NCBI RefSeq assembly: GCF_008329965.1
Contig: NZ_CP036150.1
Location: forward strand, 2,604,001-2,668,000
Direction of reading: 5' to 3'
Origin: Oceanispirochaeta crateris
GTDB taxonomy: Bacteria > Spirochaetota > Spirochaetia > DSM-2461
Length of the DNA: 64,000 nucleotides
The notes beneath the pieces were generated by a model, which was not told the origin of the DNA, ran no database searches, and saw only the letters and a list, made by a program, of their open reading frames with translations. Shown here one piece after another: positions 8,500-17,872 of this stretch (its first letter is position 1; each line of letters starts with the position of its first letter). A program made the position numbers and the translations under genes.

Positions 8500-9267
8500 T
8501 TGAGGAATTTGTATTTTATGGGCATCCTGCTCTCTTTTTTCCTTTATTCCTGCTCTGTCAATCAGCAGATTTATCTGAATCCTGACGGATCGGGACGTGT
8601 AGAGTCCTCTGTTTTTCTGGAGAACTTTTTCTTAACAACTCTCAACGACCTAACTGACCTGGAAAACTCCGGCCCGGACAAACAAAACAGACTGGCTCCG
8701 GAAACCATTGAAGCGGAATTGAAATTGAATCCCTATTTGACCGATATCAATGTAGAATCTCCCCAAAAAGGTGAATATACAGGAAGCCTTGGATTCAATC
8801 ACATAGAAGAGCTTTTTCTTTCCGCCTCATCCATGACAACAGGAGTTCAAACCGGAGCAAGACAGGGAGGGGAAAACATCCTGGACTACCAGGAACTGAG
8901 CCCGGGGATTCATAAGCTGAGCATCAGTATCAATGATAAAAACTTTCAGCAGCTGTTTCAGCTTTTCCCCATGCTTCAAGACCCGGGATTTCAATATTTC
9001 CTTCCCGATCAGAGCATCAGTGAGCCCGAATATCAGGAAATGCTCTTCTTTATCTTTGAAGATGTGCAGGGCATTGAAGAAAGGACTCTCCGCTCACTGC
9101 TCAAGTCGGCCTCCCTGGATTTACTCATCACAGTAGAAGGTCAGATACTGAAGCAGGAAGGCGGACAAATGCTGAATAATTCAACCATGAGGATCTCTCT
9201 ACCCCTTGTAAAACTGCTTTTACATAAAGAAGACATCCTTTATTCTCTAACATATAAATCGAGGTAA
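8500..9267 (+). CDS. Predicted lipoprotein of unknown function
   Basis: A 255-residue exported protein. I chose the TTG at 8500 because GGAGG lies 7 nt upstream and it gives a compact signal peptide (MRNLYFMGILLSFFLYSC) ending in a lipobox cysteine. The open frame extends upstream to 8413 but that would bury the signal. After the cysteine the sequence VNQQIYLNPDGSGRVE resembles the start of simple exported beta-rich lipoproteins, and the C-terminal third has an amphipathic helix region. I recognise no named family. It ends four bases before gpsA and is probably cotranscribed with it. Confidence 0.7.
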   Translation: MRNLYFMGILLSFFLYSCSVNQQIYLNPDGSGRVESSVFLENFFLTTLNDLTDLENSGPDKQNRLAPETIEAELKLNPYLTDINVESPQKGEYTGSLGFNHIEELFLSASSMTTGVQTGARQGGENILDYQELSPGIHKLSISINDKNFQQLFQLFPMLQDPGFQYFLPDQSISEPEYQEMLFFIFEDVQGIEERTLRSLLKSASLDLLITVEGQILKQEGGQMLNNSTMRISLPLVKLLLHKEDILYSLTYKSR

Positions 9268-9271
9268 AATA

Positions 9272-10318
9272 ATGAGTGAAAAAAAAATCGGCATCATCGG
9301 GGCAGGCGCCTTCGGAACAGCCATAGCTAAAATCATGGGACAGAAAAATCTGGATACCACTATCTGGAGTTTCACCGAAAAAGGCGCCCAGGACATCAAT
9401 GAAAGAAGAGAAAACTGTGAGTTCCTACCAGGAGTCACAATTCCTCCGTCCATAAGAGCAACCACAGATATCATTGAAGCGGCCACAGGAAAGGACTATT
9501 TATTTCTGGCAACCCCCTCTCTCTTCCTCGTAGATACGATCAAAAAGATACTGACCGTACCCAACATTCTGGAAGGAGAGACCATGATTGCCACCATAAC
9601 CAAGGGTTTTGTTCACGGCAAGAATGGGCCCCAGTTTATCCTGGAAACACTTGAAAATTATCTCCCTGGTTTTTACAAGGGGAACCTGGTCTATATCTCC
9701 GGGCCCAGCCATGCCGAAGAGATTGGTGCTGGTAAAATCACCGGATTGATCAGTGCCTCCTCCAACCCCCGGAATTCCATTGAATTTAGAGAGTTGATGA
9801 GCTCTGCCAATACCCGCCTGTTCTCATCACTGGATGTAGTGGGAGTCCAGACATGTGCCGCCGTAAAGAATGTGGTGGCCATTGCCTTTGGTATTCTAGA
9901 TGCCTTGAAAGAAACAACCGCCATTGTGGGAGACAATACGGAATCCTTTCTGTTTGCCGCCGGACTGAATGAGATTCAGCTTTTGGGAAAGAGTCTGGGA
10001 TCCACTCATCCCGAAACATTCACATCCATTGCCGGAGTAGGAGACCTGGACGTAACCTGCCGATCTCCCTTTGGCAGAAACAGACGGTTCGGAAGAGATA
10101 TCATCCTAAAGAGGATTCATGAACAATATGAGGGAATTGATGATCTCATTGATCATATCGCTGATATTGGCTATCTCCCCGAGGGAGCTGTTGCGGCCCG
10201 TTATGCCGTACTTCTGGGCGAAAAACACAACCTGAAGCTACCGATCATCCAACTCGTCTATGACATACTGAACCGGAAGATTAAACCTGAAAATGCTATA
10301 GACCTCTTTTTAAACTAA
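9272..10318 (+). CDS. gpsA: Glycerol-3-phosphate dehydrogenase [NAD(P)+]
   Basis: Reduces dihydroxyacetone phosphate to sn-glycerol 3-phosphate for phospholipid synthesis. The Rossmann motif GIIGAGAFGTAIA (residues 7-19) binds NAD(P)H. CAAVKNVVAIAFGILDAL holds the catalytic lysine, VYISGPSHAEE is the phosphate-binding region, and SPFGRNRRFGR matches the conserved substrate loop. Length (348) is normal for the family. GAGG precedes the ATG. It follows the lipoprotein gene by four bases and is followed by a strong hairpin at 10326-10360. The plsC-type acyltransferase gene 2 kb downstream would use its product. Confidence 0.95.
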   Translation: MSEKKIGIIGAGAFGTAIAKIMGQKNLDTTIWSFTEKGAQDINERRENCEFLPGVTIPPSIRATTDIIEAATGKDYLFLATPSLFLVDTIKKILTVPNILEGETMIATITKGFVHGKNGPQFILETLENYLPGFYKGNLVYISGPSHAEEIGAGKITGLISASSNPRNSIEFRELMSSANTRLFSSLDVVGVQTCAAVKNVVAIAFGILDALKETTAIVGDNTESFLFAAGLNEIQLLGKSLGSTHPETFTSIAGVGDLDVTCRSPFGRNRRFGRDIILKRIHEQYEGIDDLIDHIADIGYLPEGAVAARYAVLLGEKHNLKLPIIQLVYDILNRKIKPENAIDLFLN

Positions 10319-10325
10319 AGCCTCT

Positions 10326-10360
10326 CCCCTGGCAAGAAAAGAAAATCACCTTGTCAGGGG
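10326..10360 (+). terminator. Strong hairpin after gpsA, no T-tract
   Basis: An 11-bp stem pairs 10326-10336 (CCCCTGGCAAG) with 10350-10360 (CTTGTCAGGGG), with one G-U pair and a 13-nt A-rich loop. It is followed by AACAGAGAAAGG rather than Ts. It may protect the gpsA 3' end or act as a partial terminator in front of the next gene. Confidence 0.4.
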
Positions 10361-10379
10361 AACAGAGAAAGGATACAAT

Positions 10380-11639
10380 TTGGCTGAAATGAAAAAGTTT
10401 CACATCCTCATGGTTATCCTTCTCTTCATTGTCTCACCTCTTCTGTTCTCATTGGATATTTATCTCAACGATATCCTCTGGCACAGCTACAGTTCCTCTG
10501 ATTTGCATGATCTGAAGGTAGAACTATCTCTGGGAATCGAAGAAAAACAGGGTATTCCCCTAGCCGAAATCCTTCCACTCATGAACAGCCTTGAGGGCAT
10601 GAGGATCAGTATCCCCGACGGAGACATCCTTCTAAGTGAGACCCTTTCGACCCTCAGAACCGCAAAGCTCCTCAGCACCGGAGAGGGGGTCTCCGATTCC
10701 TGGCAGTTGTCCATGAACAACAGCCTTTATTTCAATCCCTATAGAATTGAACTCTACGGCACTGCGTTTCCCCGGAAAAACCTCCTCTTGTGGGCAGAAC
10801 CGGGACTGGCGGGCATGAAGGAGCAGAGTGAAGTCTGGAGCAGCCTTCATAAGGTAAACATTGAATACAGGGAAGTTCAGAATATAAGAACTGAATTGAT
10901 CCACCGTGAAATGACAGGCGATTTGCTTCCTGATTTCATTCTGGTGTTCCTGGATTCCCGGGAGGCCTTGGAAGAAGACAGGACTTGTGCCTATGTGCTT
11001 CAAAGTGCTCTTGTTCCCCAGGGGACGGACAAAGCGGATTCTCTGGTACTCCCCTCGGGGAATCGTGTGCATCCCGATCTTTTTATGAGCATTCTAGCTG
11101 CACAGACAGACAGGGAGTCCCCCTTCGACCCCCTATTTAAAACCGACACGGAAAGCCTGAATAGGGCTAGCCGTGCTTATCTGGACCAGATACTGAACCG
11201 CAACCTGATGGAACAGGATGATTTTTCCCTCAGCGAAACATACAGAATTAGAGAGTTGTCCTTCTTCCCGGCAAGAGCCTTTCCCCAGCAAAAGGGCCAC
11301 CTATCCTCTCTGCCCGTCCTGTCTGGAATGGAAAACCCACCCGCCGCTAGGGTATTTCCCCTGAAGCTCGAGGTGACAGGCAGAGGAATCCCCGAGGGAG
11401 CCCTGCTGGATTTTCTGAAACTTCCAGGTGTGCAGTACCACCTGTTTTCCCTCGAAAAAAGGCAGCTGCCCTCGGATATGCAAGCGCTCGAAACCAGGAC
11501 CCTGAATGATGCCGAAGACGATCTTTACAGAGACTGGCAAAGAGGTTTCATCCTAAACGCTCTGAATTCTCCCTTTTCGGAAGCCGTCCTGAAGCGGCTG
11601 CCCGATATTATCCGTCACGAGGAGGATCTTATTCCATGA
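10380..11639 (+). CDS. Exported protein with a degenerate solute-binding-like region
   Basis: A 419-residue protein starting with TTG at 10380 (AAAGGA 6 nt upstream) and a signal peptide at about residues 5-24 (FHILMVILLFIVSPLLFS). The stretch LLLWAEPGLAGMKEQSEVW and the following VNIEYREVQNIRTELIHREMTGDLLPDFILV are arranged like the start of a family 1 extracellular solute-binding protein (strand, helix, strand and a P-D-hydrophobic turn), but the later parts do not fit well and no transporter genes are adjacent. I treat the resemblance as a hint only. It overlaps the next small gene by four bases (ATGA), so the two form a unit. Confidence 0.6.
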   Translation: MAEMKKFHILMVILLFIVSPLLFSLDIYLNDILWHSYSSSDLHDLKVELSLGIEEKQGIPLAEILPLMNSLEGMRISIPDGDILLSETLSTLRTAKLLSTGEGVSDSWQLSMNNSLYFNPYRIELYGTAFPRKNLLLWAEPGLAGMKEQSEVWSSLHKVNIEYREVQNIRTELIHREMTGDLLPDFILVFLDSREALEEDRTCAYVLQSALVPQGTDKADSLVLPSGNRVHPDLFMSILAAQTDRESPFDPLFKTDTESLNRASRAYLDQILNRNLMEQDDFSLSETYRIRELSFFPARAFPQQKGHLSSLPVLSGMENPPAARVFPLKLEVTGRGIPEGALLDFLKLPGVQYHLFSLEKRQLPSDMQALETRTLNDAEDDLYRDWQRGFILNALNSPFSEAVLKRLPDIIRHEEDLIP

Positions 11640-12040
11640 ATGACTTCCCCTTTTTCCCCCTGGATGACGAACCCTGTGTGGGGATTTTCTGGAGTTATCA
11701 GAATGCAATCTTTCATGCAGAATATTCACCAGTAACCCAGGGGATGATCACAACCATCAGTGTGGATTACAAAGTAGGACACTATGCGGCGTGGTTCCTC
11801 ATGCAGAAGAAAGGCATACTCGACAGACTTCCCCCCAGTTATAGGTCAGAATATGATTCAATTCCGAGAGGCCGTGTTGTTTACCTCTTTAGAAAAAAGA
11901 AATTTGTAATCTACCATGGGGATGATTTCACCATTGATGAACGGTCGGAAATTCTATCCAGATTCTCTCTCCCCCCAGAGTGGACCATTGATGATGTGGA
12001 CATGCATTACAACCCCCTTCCTGAAGATTTTAAATTTTGA
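11636..12040 (+). CDS. Conserved-looking small protein of unknown function
   Basis: A 134-residue soluble protein, translationally coupled to the preceding exported protein through an ATGA overlap. It begins with an acidic-aromatic stretch (FPFFPLDDEPCVGIFWSY) and has no signal peptide or membrane segment. RGRVVYLFRKKKFVIYHGDD in the middle looks like a beta hairpin with a basic turn. I do not recognise a family. The coupling and consistent coding character support a real gene; the partner upstream is exported, so the pair may link an envelope function to the cytoplasm. Confidence 0.6.
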   Translation: MNDFPFFPLDDEPCVGIFWSYQNAIFHAEYSPVTQGMITTISVDYKVGHYAAWFLMQKKGILDRLPPSYRSEYDSIPRGRVVYLFRKKKFVIYHGDDFTIDERSEILSRFSLPPEWTIDDVDMHYNPLPEDFKF

Positions 12041-12086
12041 GAAAATCGGCAATCTAGGCCCAATGTATTTCTCTTTGTTTTTTTAA

Positions 12087-12092
12087 TATAAT
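12087..12092 (+). promoter_or_regulatory. Possible -10 element upstream of the acyltransferase gene
   Basis: A perfect TATAAT lies at 12087-12092, 37 bases before the GTG start, in an A+T-rich gap. The hexamer 17 bases upstream (TGTATT, 12064-12069) is a poor -35, so this is only a candidate. Confidence 0.3.
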
Positions 12093-12128
12093 TCTACTAT
12101 GATTATTTCGTAAACGAAGGGGATACTT

Positions 12129-13373
12129 GTGACTCGAATTAACATGTTCAATAGATCTCTCTATGCTTTTCTAAAAGTGACTGTGGGCCCCTGGTTCCGT
12201 ATATTTTATCCTGTAAAAGTGATAAATCCAGAGATTCTAAAAACCATGAAAGGGCCGTTTCTGATCCTTCCCAACCATATTATGAAATGGGACGCCGTAC
12301 TCCTGAGCCTCCTGTTCCCGGAACCTCTGAGCAGCATGGCCTCTGAATCCCATTTTAGAAATCCCTTCGTAGGATACTTCTTCTCCTTGATTGGGGTTTT
12401 CCCTAAAGCCAAGGCCAAAAGCGACTTGGGAGCCATCCGACACATGATGGATCTCAAATCCAGAAACAGGGTGATCTGTGTATTTCCGGAAGGCCAATTG
12501 AGCTGGGATGGAGGGGGTATGCCCCTATTCTACTCCACGGCCAAACTCATCAAACTCCTGAAAATTCCCGTGTATGTCCCCATTTTCACAGGAGGAAGCG
12601 CTGTCTTTCCCCGATGGGGAAAGTCCAAACGCAAGGGAACGATGGAGCTGACAATACACACCCTGTTTGCCGACGGCAGAGAAATCCGGAGTTTAAGCAG
12701 TGATGAGATTTTTGAAAAGATGAGCCAGATCATCAACTATAAAGACATGGACAATTCGATTATAGAAAAAAACTGGCACTATGAATCCTCCGATCGAGCA
12801 GAATACCTTGAAGCCATCCTCTACATTTGCCCCCAATGCCGGAGCATTGCCTCCCTCCGCTCCCATGGCAACAGCATTTCCTGTCAACACTGCGGCTTAA
12901 AAGTATCACTGGATGACCAATACCGATTTCAAAGTGAATCCGAAAAAGAATTTCCTCTGAAGACTCCTCTGGAATGGAATCTGTGGCAGGAAAAAACCCT
13001 CCCGGAGATGCTTACAGACTACAGCCAGAAAGAAAGGGAAACCCCTTTTATGGAGGACCGGGACATACTGATCAAAACAGGGCATAGAATGAGCCCTTTA
13101 AGAGTCTGGTCCCGCAAGGGAAAACTATCCTTGTTTAAGGATTATGTGAAACTCCAAGCGGAAAAGGGAGAAGTCCGACTCATTCCCTTCGATGAGATGA
13201 ACGGTGTCCATGTAATGACCAGACAAAAGCTTGAGTTTTATCATGACAAACAACTGTTTGTCTTTTTCTTCCCAGATCCGAGGACTTCCGGATACAAATG
13301 GTTGTGTTCATTGAGAAAGCTGGGCATCCCGTCAACCTATGCTTGGCACGGTGAAGAGGTGGAGAAGATTTAA
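12129..13373 (+). CDS. 1-acyl-glycerol-3-phosphate acyltransferase-like protein with C-terminal zinc ribbon
   Basis: An N-terminal PlsC-type acyltransferase domain carries the catalytic HX4D motif (NHIMKWDAV, about 51-57) and the FPEGQLSWDGG block that binds the glycerol-phosphate acceptor. After residue 235 comes a CPQC-x18-CQHC zinc ribbon, followed by a 140-residue tail with no recognised family. Length (414) is well over the usual 240 for PlsC. It starts at GTG 12129, 7 nt after AAGGGG. The acyltransferase probably works at the inner membrane on phospholipid precursors; the zinc-ribbon tail is unusual and its job is unknown. It is convergent with the next gene and their stop codons overlap. 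Confidence 0.8.
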   Translation: MTRINMFNRSLYAFLKVTVGPWFRIFYPVKVINPEILKTMKGPFLILPNHIMKWDAVLLSLLFPEPLSSMASESHFRNPFVGYFFSLIGVFPKAKAKSDLGAIRHMMDLKSRNRVICVFPEGQLSWDGGGMPLFYSTAKLIKLLKIPVYVPIFTGGSAVFPRWGKSKRKGTMELTIHTLFADGREIRSLSSDEIFEKMSQIINYKDMDNSIIEKNWHYESSDRAEYLEAILYICPQCRSIASLRSHGNSISCQHCGLKVSLDDQYRFQSESEKEFPLKTPLEWNLWQEKTLPEMLTDYSQKERETPFMEDRDILIKTGHRMSPLRVWSRKGKLSLFKDYVKLQAEKGEVRLIPFDEMNGVHVMTRQKLEFYHDKQLFVFFFPDPRTSGYKWLCSLRKLGIPSTYAWHGEEVEKI

Positions 13374-13933
13374 GGGTTCTGAGCTGTCAAAACAGTGTTG
13401 TCAAAGGGACATTCCGTCAGATTCTGGTCATAGAACAGGGCACCGCAGAATGGACATCGAGAATAGCTGCCGTCATGGATCAACTCGATGGATTTGACTC
13501 CGTTATACTGAAGATAGATTTTACCGTAAACACCAAAGTCTTCATCAATCCCCCCCAGATATCCTGTAGTATCCAGATATCCGTCAAATACCGAACCCGA
13601 AGAGAGCTCGACCCGGCAGGGGGTATATCCATCGGGATACACTTCGTAATTTCCTGTCAATTCAAATTTGAGAACCTTATAGAGATCCAGAGGATACTCG
13701 GCAAGCCCTTTATCTGTTCCCCGCCTAAACCAGACAAAGTATTTAACCTCACCTTCAGGACTGATATAGGAAGCATTATGAAGGATGTAGCGGTTGCCGT
13801 CGCTATCGGTGATCCGCATGGCATAAAATGGATCATACTCAAGATCCCCTGGGAAAGAGATTTGTTCCTGAGCTGAAAGGGATATTGTCAAAATTAAGAA
13901 TAAAACAGAAAGTACTGCTTTCATTAGTTTCAT
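13370..13933 (-). CDS. Exported protein with C-terminal double-cysteine motif, unknown function
   Basis: About 187 residues from the ATG at 13933, which follows AAAGGG. A signal peptide (MKLMKAVLSVLFLILTISLSAQ) is followed by a beta-rich middle (EVKYFVWFRRGT, GYLDTTGYLGGID). The C-terminus has CPFCGALFYDQNLTECPFDN, which reads as a small zinc-binding knuckle although one of the four expected cysteines is an Asp. A longer frame from a TTG at 13960 is possible but would displace the signal peptide. It is the last gene of the minus-strand unit that includes the RNase II-type gene. I do not recognise a family. Confidence 0.65.
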   Translation of the reverse strand: MKLMKAVLSVLFLILTISLSAQEQISFPGDLEYDPFYAMRITDSDGNRYILHNASYISPEGEVKYFVWFRRGTDKGLAEYPLDLYKVLKFELTGNYEVYPDGYTPCRVELSSGSVFDGYLDTTGYLGGIDEDFGVYGKIYLQYNGVKSIELIHDGSYSRCPFCGALFYDQNLTECPFDNTVLTAQNP

Positions 13934-13956
13934 ATTACCCTTTCCCCACCGGCAAA

Positions 13957-15783
13957 TCAATCCCTGACCCGGAACTGCACCTGCTGTTCGGGAACATCCA
14001 CTCTCTCAAGAGCGACGGTCAAACGACTGTTAAGAGGCAGTTTTTCTTTTAGGGCGATACGGGTTTCCAGGGCCAGAGAGGGAATTTGCAGGACCATCTG
14101 TTTGTCAGAACGCCCCACCAAAATGCCTTCACCTTCCCAGTCAGGATGCTCCGCCAGATAAACAAGTTTCCAGTGGAGATTGGAAGAACGTTCACTTCCT
14201 GTGACCCGGCCGGTCACCGATTCACAAGACGCGGTTCCCTCCAGAATATCCTCTTCACTCAAGAGGGGCAAACCTGCCATATGCAGACGCAGCTGCTGCT
14301 GAACCATAAGATCGGAATACCGCCTCAGTGGGCTTGTCGCTCTTGTATAGACGGGCAAACCCATCCCGCTGTGAGGGCCACCTGAAGTTGTCGTTTGGCT
14401 CCTTTTCATGAATCGCCTCAACTGCACCATGGAAGCAGGGTCATCAGGAGATGTTTCGGGGAGATCCCCCTCAGGTGCGGGCTGAATAACATAGGGAATG
14501 GGGATTCCCTTATCCCGGGCATACCTAGCCGTATGAAAGCCCGTCAGCATCATCATCTCTGCCACCATGTCCCGGCTCTGATACTCTTCTAAAGCGGAAA
14601 TCATAATCTCACCAGAACCTTCTTCTCCTACCCTGATTTTCACTTCAGGCAGCTGGAGAAACAGGGCACCGTTCTCTTTGCGCCAGCTGTTGAACCTTTT
14701 TGCCACCTTCATAATACTGGAAAAGGGTTCTTCCTCCAATTTTTCTTCTGCTTCACCGTAGCTCATACGAGTAACTCGGACTCTTGAAAAGCTGATACGG
14801 CAATCGGTGACGTTGTATTCCTTATCCAGGGTGTAACCGAAGCTGAGAGCCGGAGAGATTTCCTGTAATCCCAGCCCCAGCCTCGCCGTTGCCTCAGGAG
14901 GCAGCATGGGAATAGTCGTTTCAGGAAGGTACAGATTAGCAGCCCTCCCACGGGCTTCTCTATCCGCCTCGGTCCCGGCAGGAATCAGGGAGGAAGAATC
15001 CGCAATATGGACCCAGAGCATGCCATCATGAAAACTCAAGGCATCGTCAGGGTCCTGATTCCCAACATCATCTATGGCAAAGGCATCCATGTGGGTCAAG
15101 TCAAGACGCTCCACCTCTGGTCCTTCCTCCAGAGCAAAGGAAGGAGTTGTCAGGGGGATCTGGTTGCGTTCCGGCCAGGGATTTCTCCGCAGATTCCAAA
15201 TATTCAACTGAAGAAGAAGCCTATGGGCATTCTCAGGAGACTGCTGCTTTCCAAGATTCTGTAGAATCCTGGATTTTTTGCTTTTTTGAAGACAGTACTG
15301 TTCCAAATCGGTAAGGAATCCTCTGTCATCATCGGCAATAATTCCTTTTTTAAGGGATTCAATGAAGGAAGCCCAGCGAAGATCGGCCGCTTTTTTTTCG
15401 CTTTCCTCTTTTTGGATGGCTTCCACTTCCTCGGGAGTTCTGACAATAATCTCCTCCATACTTCCCCGGAACCAGGGTGTTCTGTTCAAGAGAAGAAAAG
15501 CACTCCAGGCCGTTTGCGGACTGTACTCACCAAAGGCAAGCTCTGCCAGTTCCTGGAGACTGGGAGATTCTCCCTGCAACAATTCCCAGGCCTCTTCGAT
15601 CTGCCCGTCAGGAGCGGCTCCATCAGGAAGGGATGAGATGGGACCGGGATGAAGGAGTTGAATATCTTTGCTACGGACTTTTTTTTCTTTCCCGTCAGGA
15701 AGGAGGATGATTATTTTATCAGACAGGAGCTCACGAACACGGGCAGGAACCTGCTTGTAAAGGACTAGAGAATCTTTTTTCAT
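13957..15783 (-). CDS. RNase II/RNB-family exoribonuclease
   Basis: A 608-residue hydrolytic 3'-to-5' exoribonuclease. The RNB signature AIDDVGNQDPDDALSF (about 236-251) has the four metal-binding aspartates. The C-terminal block YTRATSPLRRYSDLM includes the conserved arginine that activates the phosphate. The N-terminal 230 residues diverge from E. coli RNase II and look more like the shorter RNB proteins of cyanobacteria and chloroplasts. The last 60 residues could form an S1-like beta barrel. It acts on single-stranded RNA in the cytoplasm. The gene lies 9 bases after the hybrid kinase gene, so cotranscription is likely. Confidence 0.88.
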   Translation of the reverse strand: MKKDSLVLYKQVPARVRELLSDKIIILLPDGKEKKVRSKDIQLLHPGPISSLPDGAAPDGQIEEAWELLQGESPSLQELAELAFGEYSPQTAWSAFLLLNRTPWFRGSMEEIIVRTPEEVEAIQKEESEKKAADLRWASFIESLKKGIIADDDRGFLTDLEQYCLQKSKKSRILQNLGKQQSPENAHRLLLQLNIWNLRRNPWPERNQIPLTTPSFALEEGPEVERLDLTHMDAFAIDDVGNQDPDDALSFHDGMLWVHIADSSSLIPAGTEADREARGRAANLYLPETTIPMLPPEATARLGLGLQEISPALSFGYTLDKEYNVTDCRISFSRVRVTRMSYGEAEEKLEEEPFSSIMKVAKRFNSWRKENGALFLQLPEVKIRVGEEGSGEIMISALEEYQSRDMVAEMMMLTGFHTARYARDKGIPIPYVIQPAPEGDLPETSPDDPASMVQLRRFMKRSQTTTSGGPHSGMGLPVYTRATSPLRRYSDLMVQQQLRLHMAGLPLLSEEDILEGTASCESVTGRVTGSERSSNLHWKLVYLAEHPDWEGEGILVGRSDKQMVLQIPSLALETRIALKEKLPLNSRLTVALERVDVPEQQVQFRVRD

Positions 15784-15792
15784 AAATTCATC

Positions 15793-17817
15793 TTAACCGA
15801 TGAGGCTGATTCTGTCACGACAAGCAAGGATATCACCAACACTGACCTGGAGGTTCTGGTAGAGATGGGGAATGATTTCCAAATACTCCTCTGCAGCGGC
15901 CTGTTCCAGGGCGTAAGCCCTGGAGACAAGATCCTCCGCTCCCAGATTCAAGGCTCCCCCCTTAATGGAATGAGCTTCTCTGTGAACAAGGACCAGATCC
16001 TTACGTTCAATTCCCCTGAGAATAAGATCCATCTGGACAGAGAGGCTGTCCATAAACCCCAGAATGATATCTCGAACCGCCGTTTTATTCCCGTCCATTT
16101 CCTCCAGAAATCCTGAATAATCCAGCGGCAGATCATCAAAATCATCGGGAGAAGCGGAAATAGACCGATCCCCCACCGTGGACTGTGCCTTTGTCCCGCC
16201 ATGGGTATACCAAAACTCCAGGGTCTCCAGCATCTCTTTTTTCCTCAGCGGTTTAACCAGAATATCGTTCATGCCAGATTTCTTACAATTTTCCAGATTG
16301 GAAGACAGAACATTGGCGGTCATGCCAATGATGGGAATGTCTCTGTATTTTGAAAAACTTCTGATCTTACGGGTGGCTTCCATCCCGTCCATCTCGGGCA
16401 TATGAACATCCATCAGGATCATATCAAAATCCACATTCCGTACTTTCCTCAAGGCGTTGATTCCGTTCGAAGCCAGAGTTACTTCGCATCCGACACTATG
16501 AAGGTGATGTTGTGCGATCTCCCGGTTGGTTGGATAGTCTTCGACAATGAGAATACGGAGGCCCGAGAGAGAGGTCCTCACAAAGGGAGGAATATTTTCT
16601 TTCAGAGATTCAACGGGATCATTGGAATCTGCTCTGCGGCAGCGGATCGTAAAGAGAAAAACAGACCCTGTTCCCGGTGTGCTCTCAAACCAGATCTTAC
16701 CATCCATAATATTCACCAGTTCCTGTGAAATGGAAATACCCAGCCCGGTTCCGCCGTATTTTCTGGAGATAGAGCTATCTGCCTGAACAAAACTTTCAAA
16801 TATTTTACTGTGCATATCGCTGGAAATACCAATTCCCGTATCATGAACCTCAAAGCGCAGCACCTGTTCATCTCCCGAAACTTCCTGAAGAAAGACCTTG
16901 AGCTTGATCCCCCCCCGGGAGGTAAACTTCACCGCATTGGAAAGGAGATTCAAAAGGACCTGCCTCAACCTGTATGAATCGCTGTGGATACATTCAGGAA
17001 TGGCTTCATCGAATTCGACGGAGAGAGAGAGCCCTTTGTTGCGGACCCTCAACTGGATAAAACTGATGGTCTCTTCCAGAAGGATTCTCAAATTAAAAAC
17101 ACTATTGTTCAATTCCAATTGATGGGCTTCAATTTTTGAAATATCGAGGAGTTGATTGATCAATGTCATGAGGTTCTCAGACTCATCCAGTATTTTTCTG
17201 GCATACAGCTGCCCCTCGGGGGAATTAATGGAAGCCATGATGATTTCAGTAAAACCTATGATTCCATTCAAAGGAGTCCTTATTTCATGCGAAATGTTGG
17301 CCAGAAACCGGCTTTTGGCCTTATTGGCCTCTTCCGCTTCCTTCCGAGCCTGTTCGGCCTGGACGATGGCCTTCCGTAACTCCACATCGGCATTCACCTG
17401 ATCTGAAATATCCGTTATGACCCCTTCCAGGATTTCCTTGTTTTCTATGGCCTGAAGAATAACCCTTGCCCAGAAGGATTCTCCATTCTTCCTGATTGAA
17501 TGAAGAGAAAAAGAAACCGCTTCTCCTTCCACCAGGTCGGCAAAGTGCCGGGGATCGATAAAATGGATGTCTCTTTCCGATTGGGGAGTCAGGTGGCGGA
17601 TCAGATCTTCAAGGTCATCGCACAAAAAGATGCGGACCATCTCGGAATTGGCATCTCTTAGGCTACAGTCTCCTACATATAGGGAAAACAAACCGACCCG
17701 AGCCTGCTGCAGCAGGTATTTATACCGGGCTTCAACGGCTTCTTTCTCATCTTCCAATGCAAACATCTGTCTCTGAAGACGTCTGCGCTCAAGCTCATTC
17801 AGGGGTTCTTGTTGCAT
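15793..17817 (-). CDS. Hybrid sensor histidine kinase (PAS-HisKA-HATPase-REC-Hpt)
   Basis: A 674-residue cytoplasmic multidomain phosphorelay protein with no membrane segment. A coiled N-terminus leads into a PAS domain (about 35-140). Then come a coiled linker, the HisKA dimer helix with NISHEIRTPLNG (His177), an HATPase domain with DTGIGI and GGTGLGISI, a receiver (LRILIVEDYPTN, phospho-Asp in ILMDVHMP), and a C-terminal Hpt domain with the relay histidine in AHSIKGGALNLGA. Phosphate should pass His to Asp to His and then to a separate regulator. The REC-only protein encoded immediately upstream is the obvious partner. AGGA is about 9 nt before the ATG. Confidence 0.93.
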   Translation of the reverse strand: MQQEPLNELERRRLQRQMFALEDEKEAVEARYKYLLQQARVGLFSLYVGDCSLRDANSEMVRIFLCDDLEDLIRHLTPQSERDIHFIDPRHFADLVEGEAVSFSLHSIRKNGESFWARVILQAIENKEILEGVITDISDQVNADVELRKAIVQAEQARKEAEEANKAKSRFLANISHEIRTPLNGIIGFTEIIMASINSPEGQLYARKILDESENLMTLINQLLDISKIEAHQLELNNSVFNLRILLEETISFIQLRVRNKGLSLSVEFDEAIPECIHSDSYRLRQVLLNLLSNAVKFTSRGGIKLKVFLQEVSGDEQVLRFEVHDTGIGISSDMHSKIFESFVQADSSISRKYGGTGLGISISQELVNIMDGKIWFESTPGTGSVFLFTIRCRRADSNDPVESLKENIPPFVRTSLSGLRILIVEDYPTNREIAQHHLHSVGCEVTLASNGINALRKVRNVDFDMILMDVHMPEMDGMEATRKIRSFSKYRDIPIIGMTANVLSSNLENCKKSGMNDILVKPLRKKEMLETLEFWYTHGGTKAQSTVGDRSISASPDDFDDLPLDYSGFLEEMDGNKTAVRDIILGFMDSLSVQMDLILRGIERKDLVLVHREAHSIKGGALNLGAEDLVSRAYALEQAAAEEYLEIIPHLYQNLQVSVGDILACRDRISLIG

Positions 17818-17872
17818 ACTGAATATTCCTTGGAGACATTATACACCATGATGATTCAAGGAGGGGATGGGA

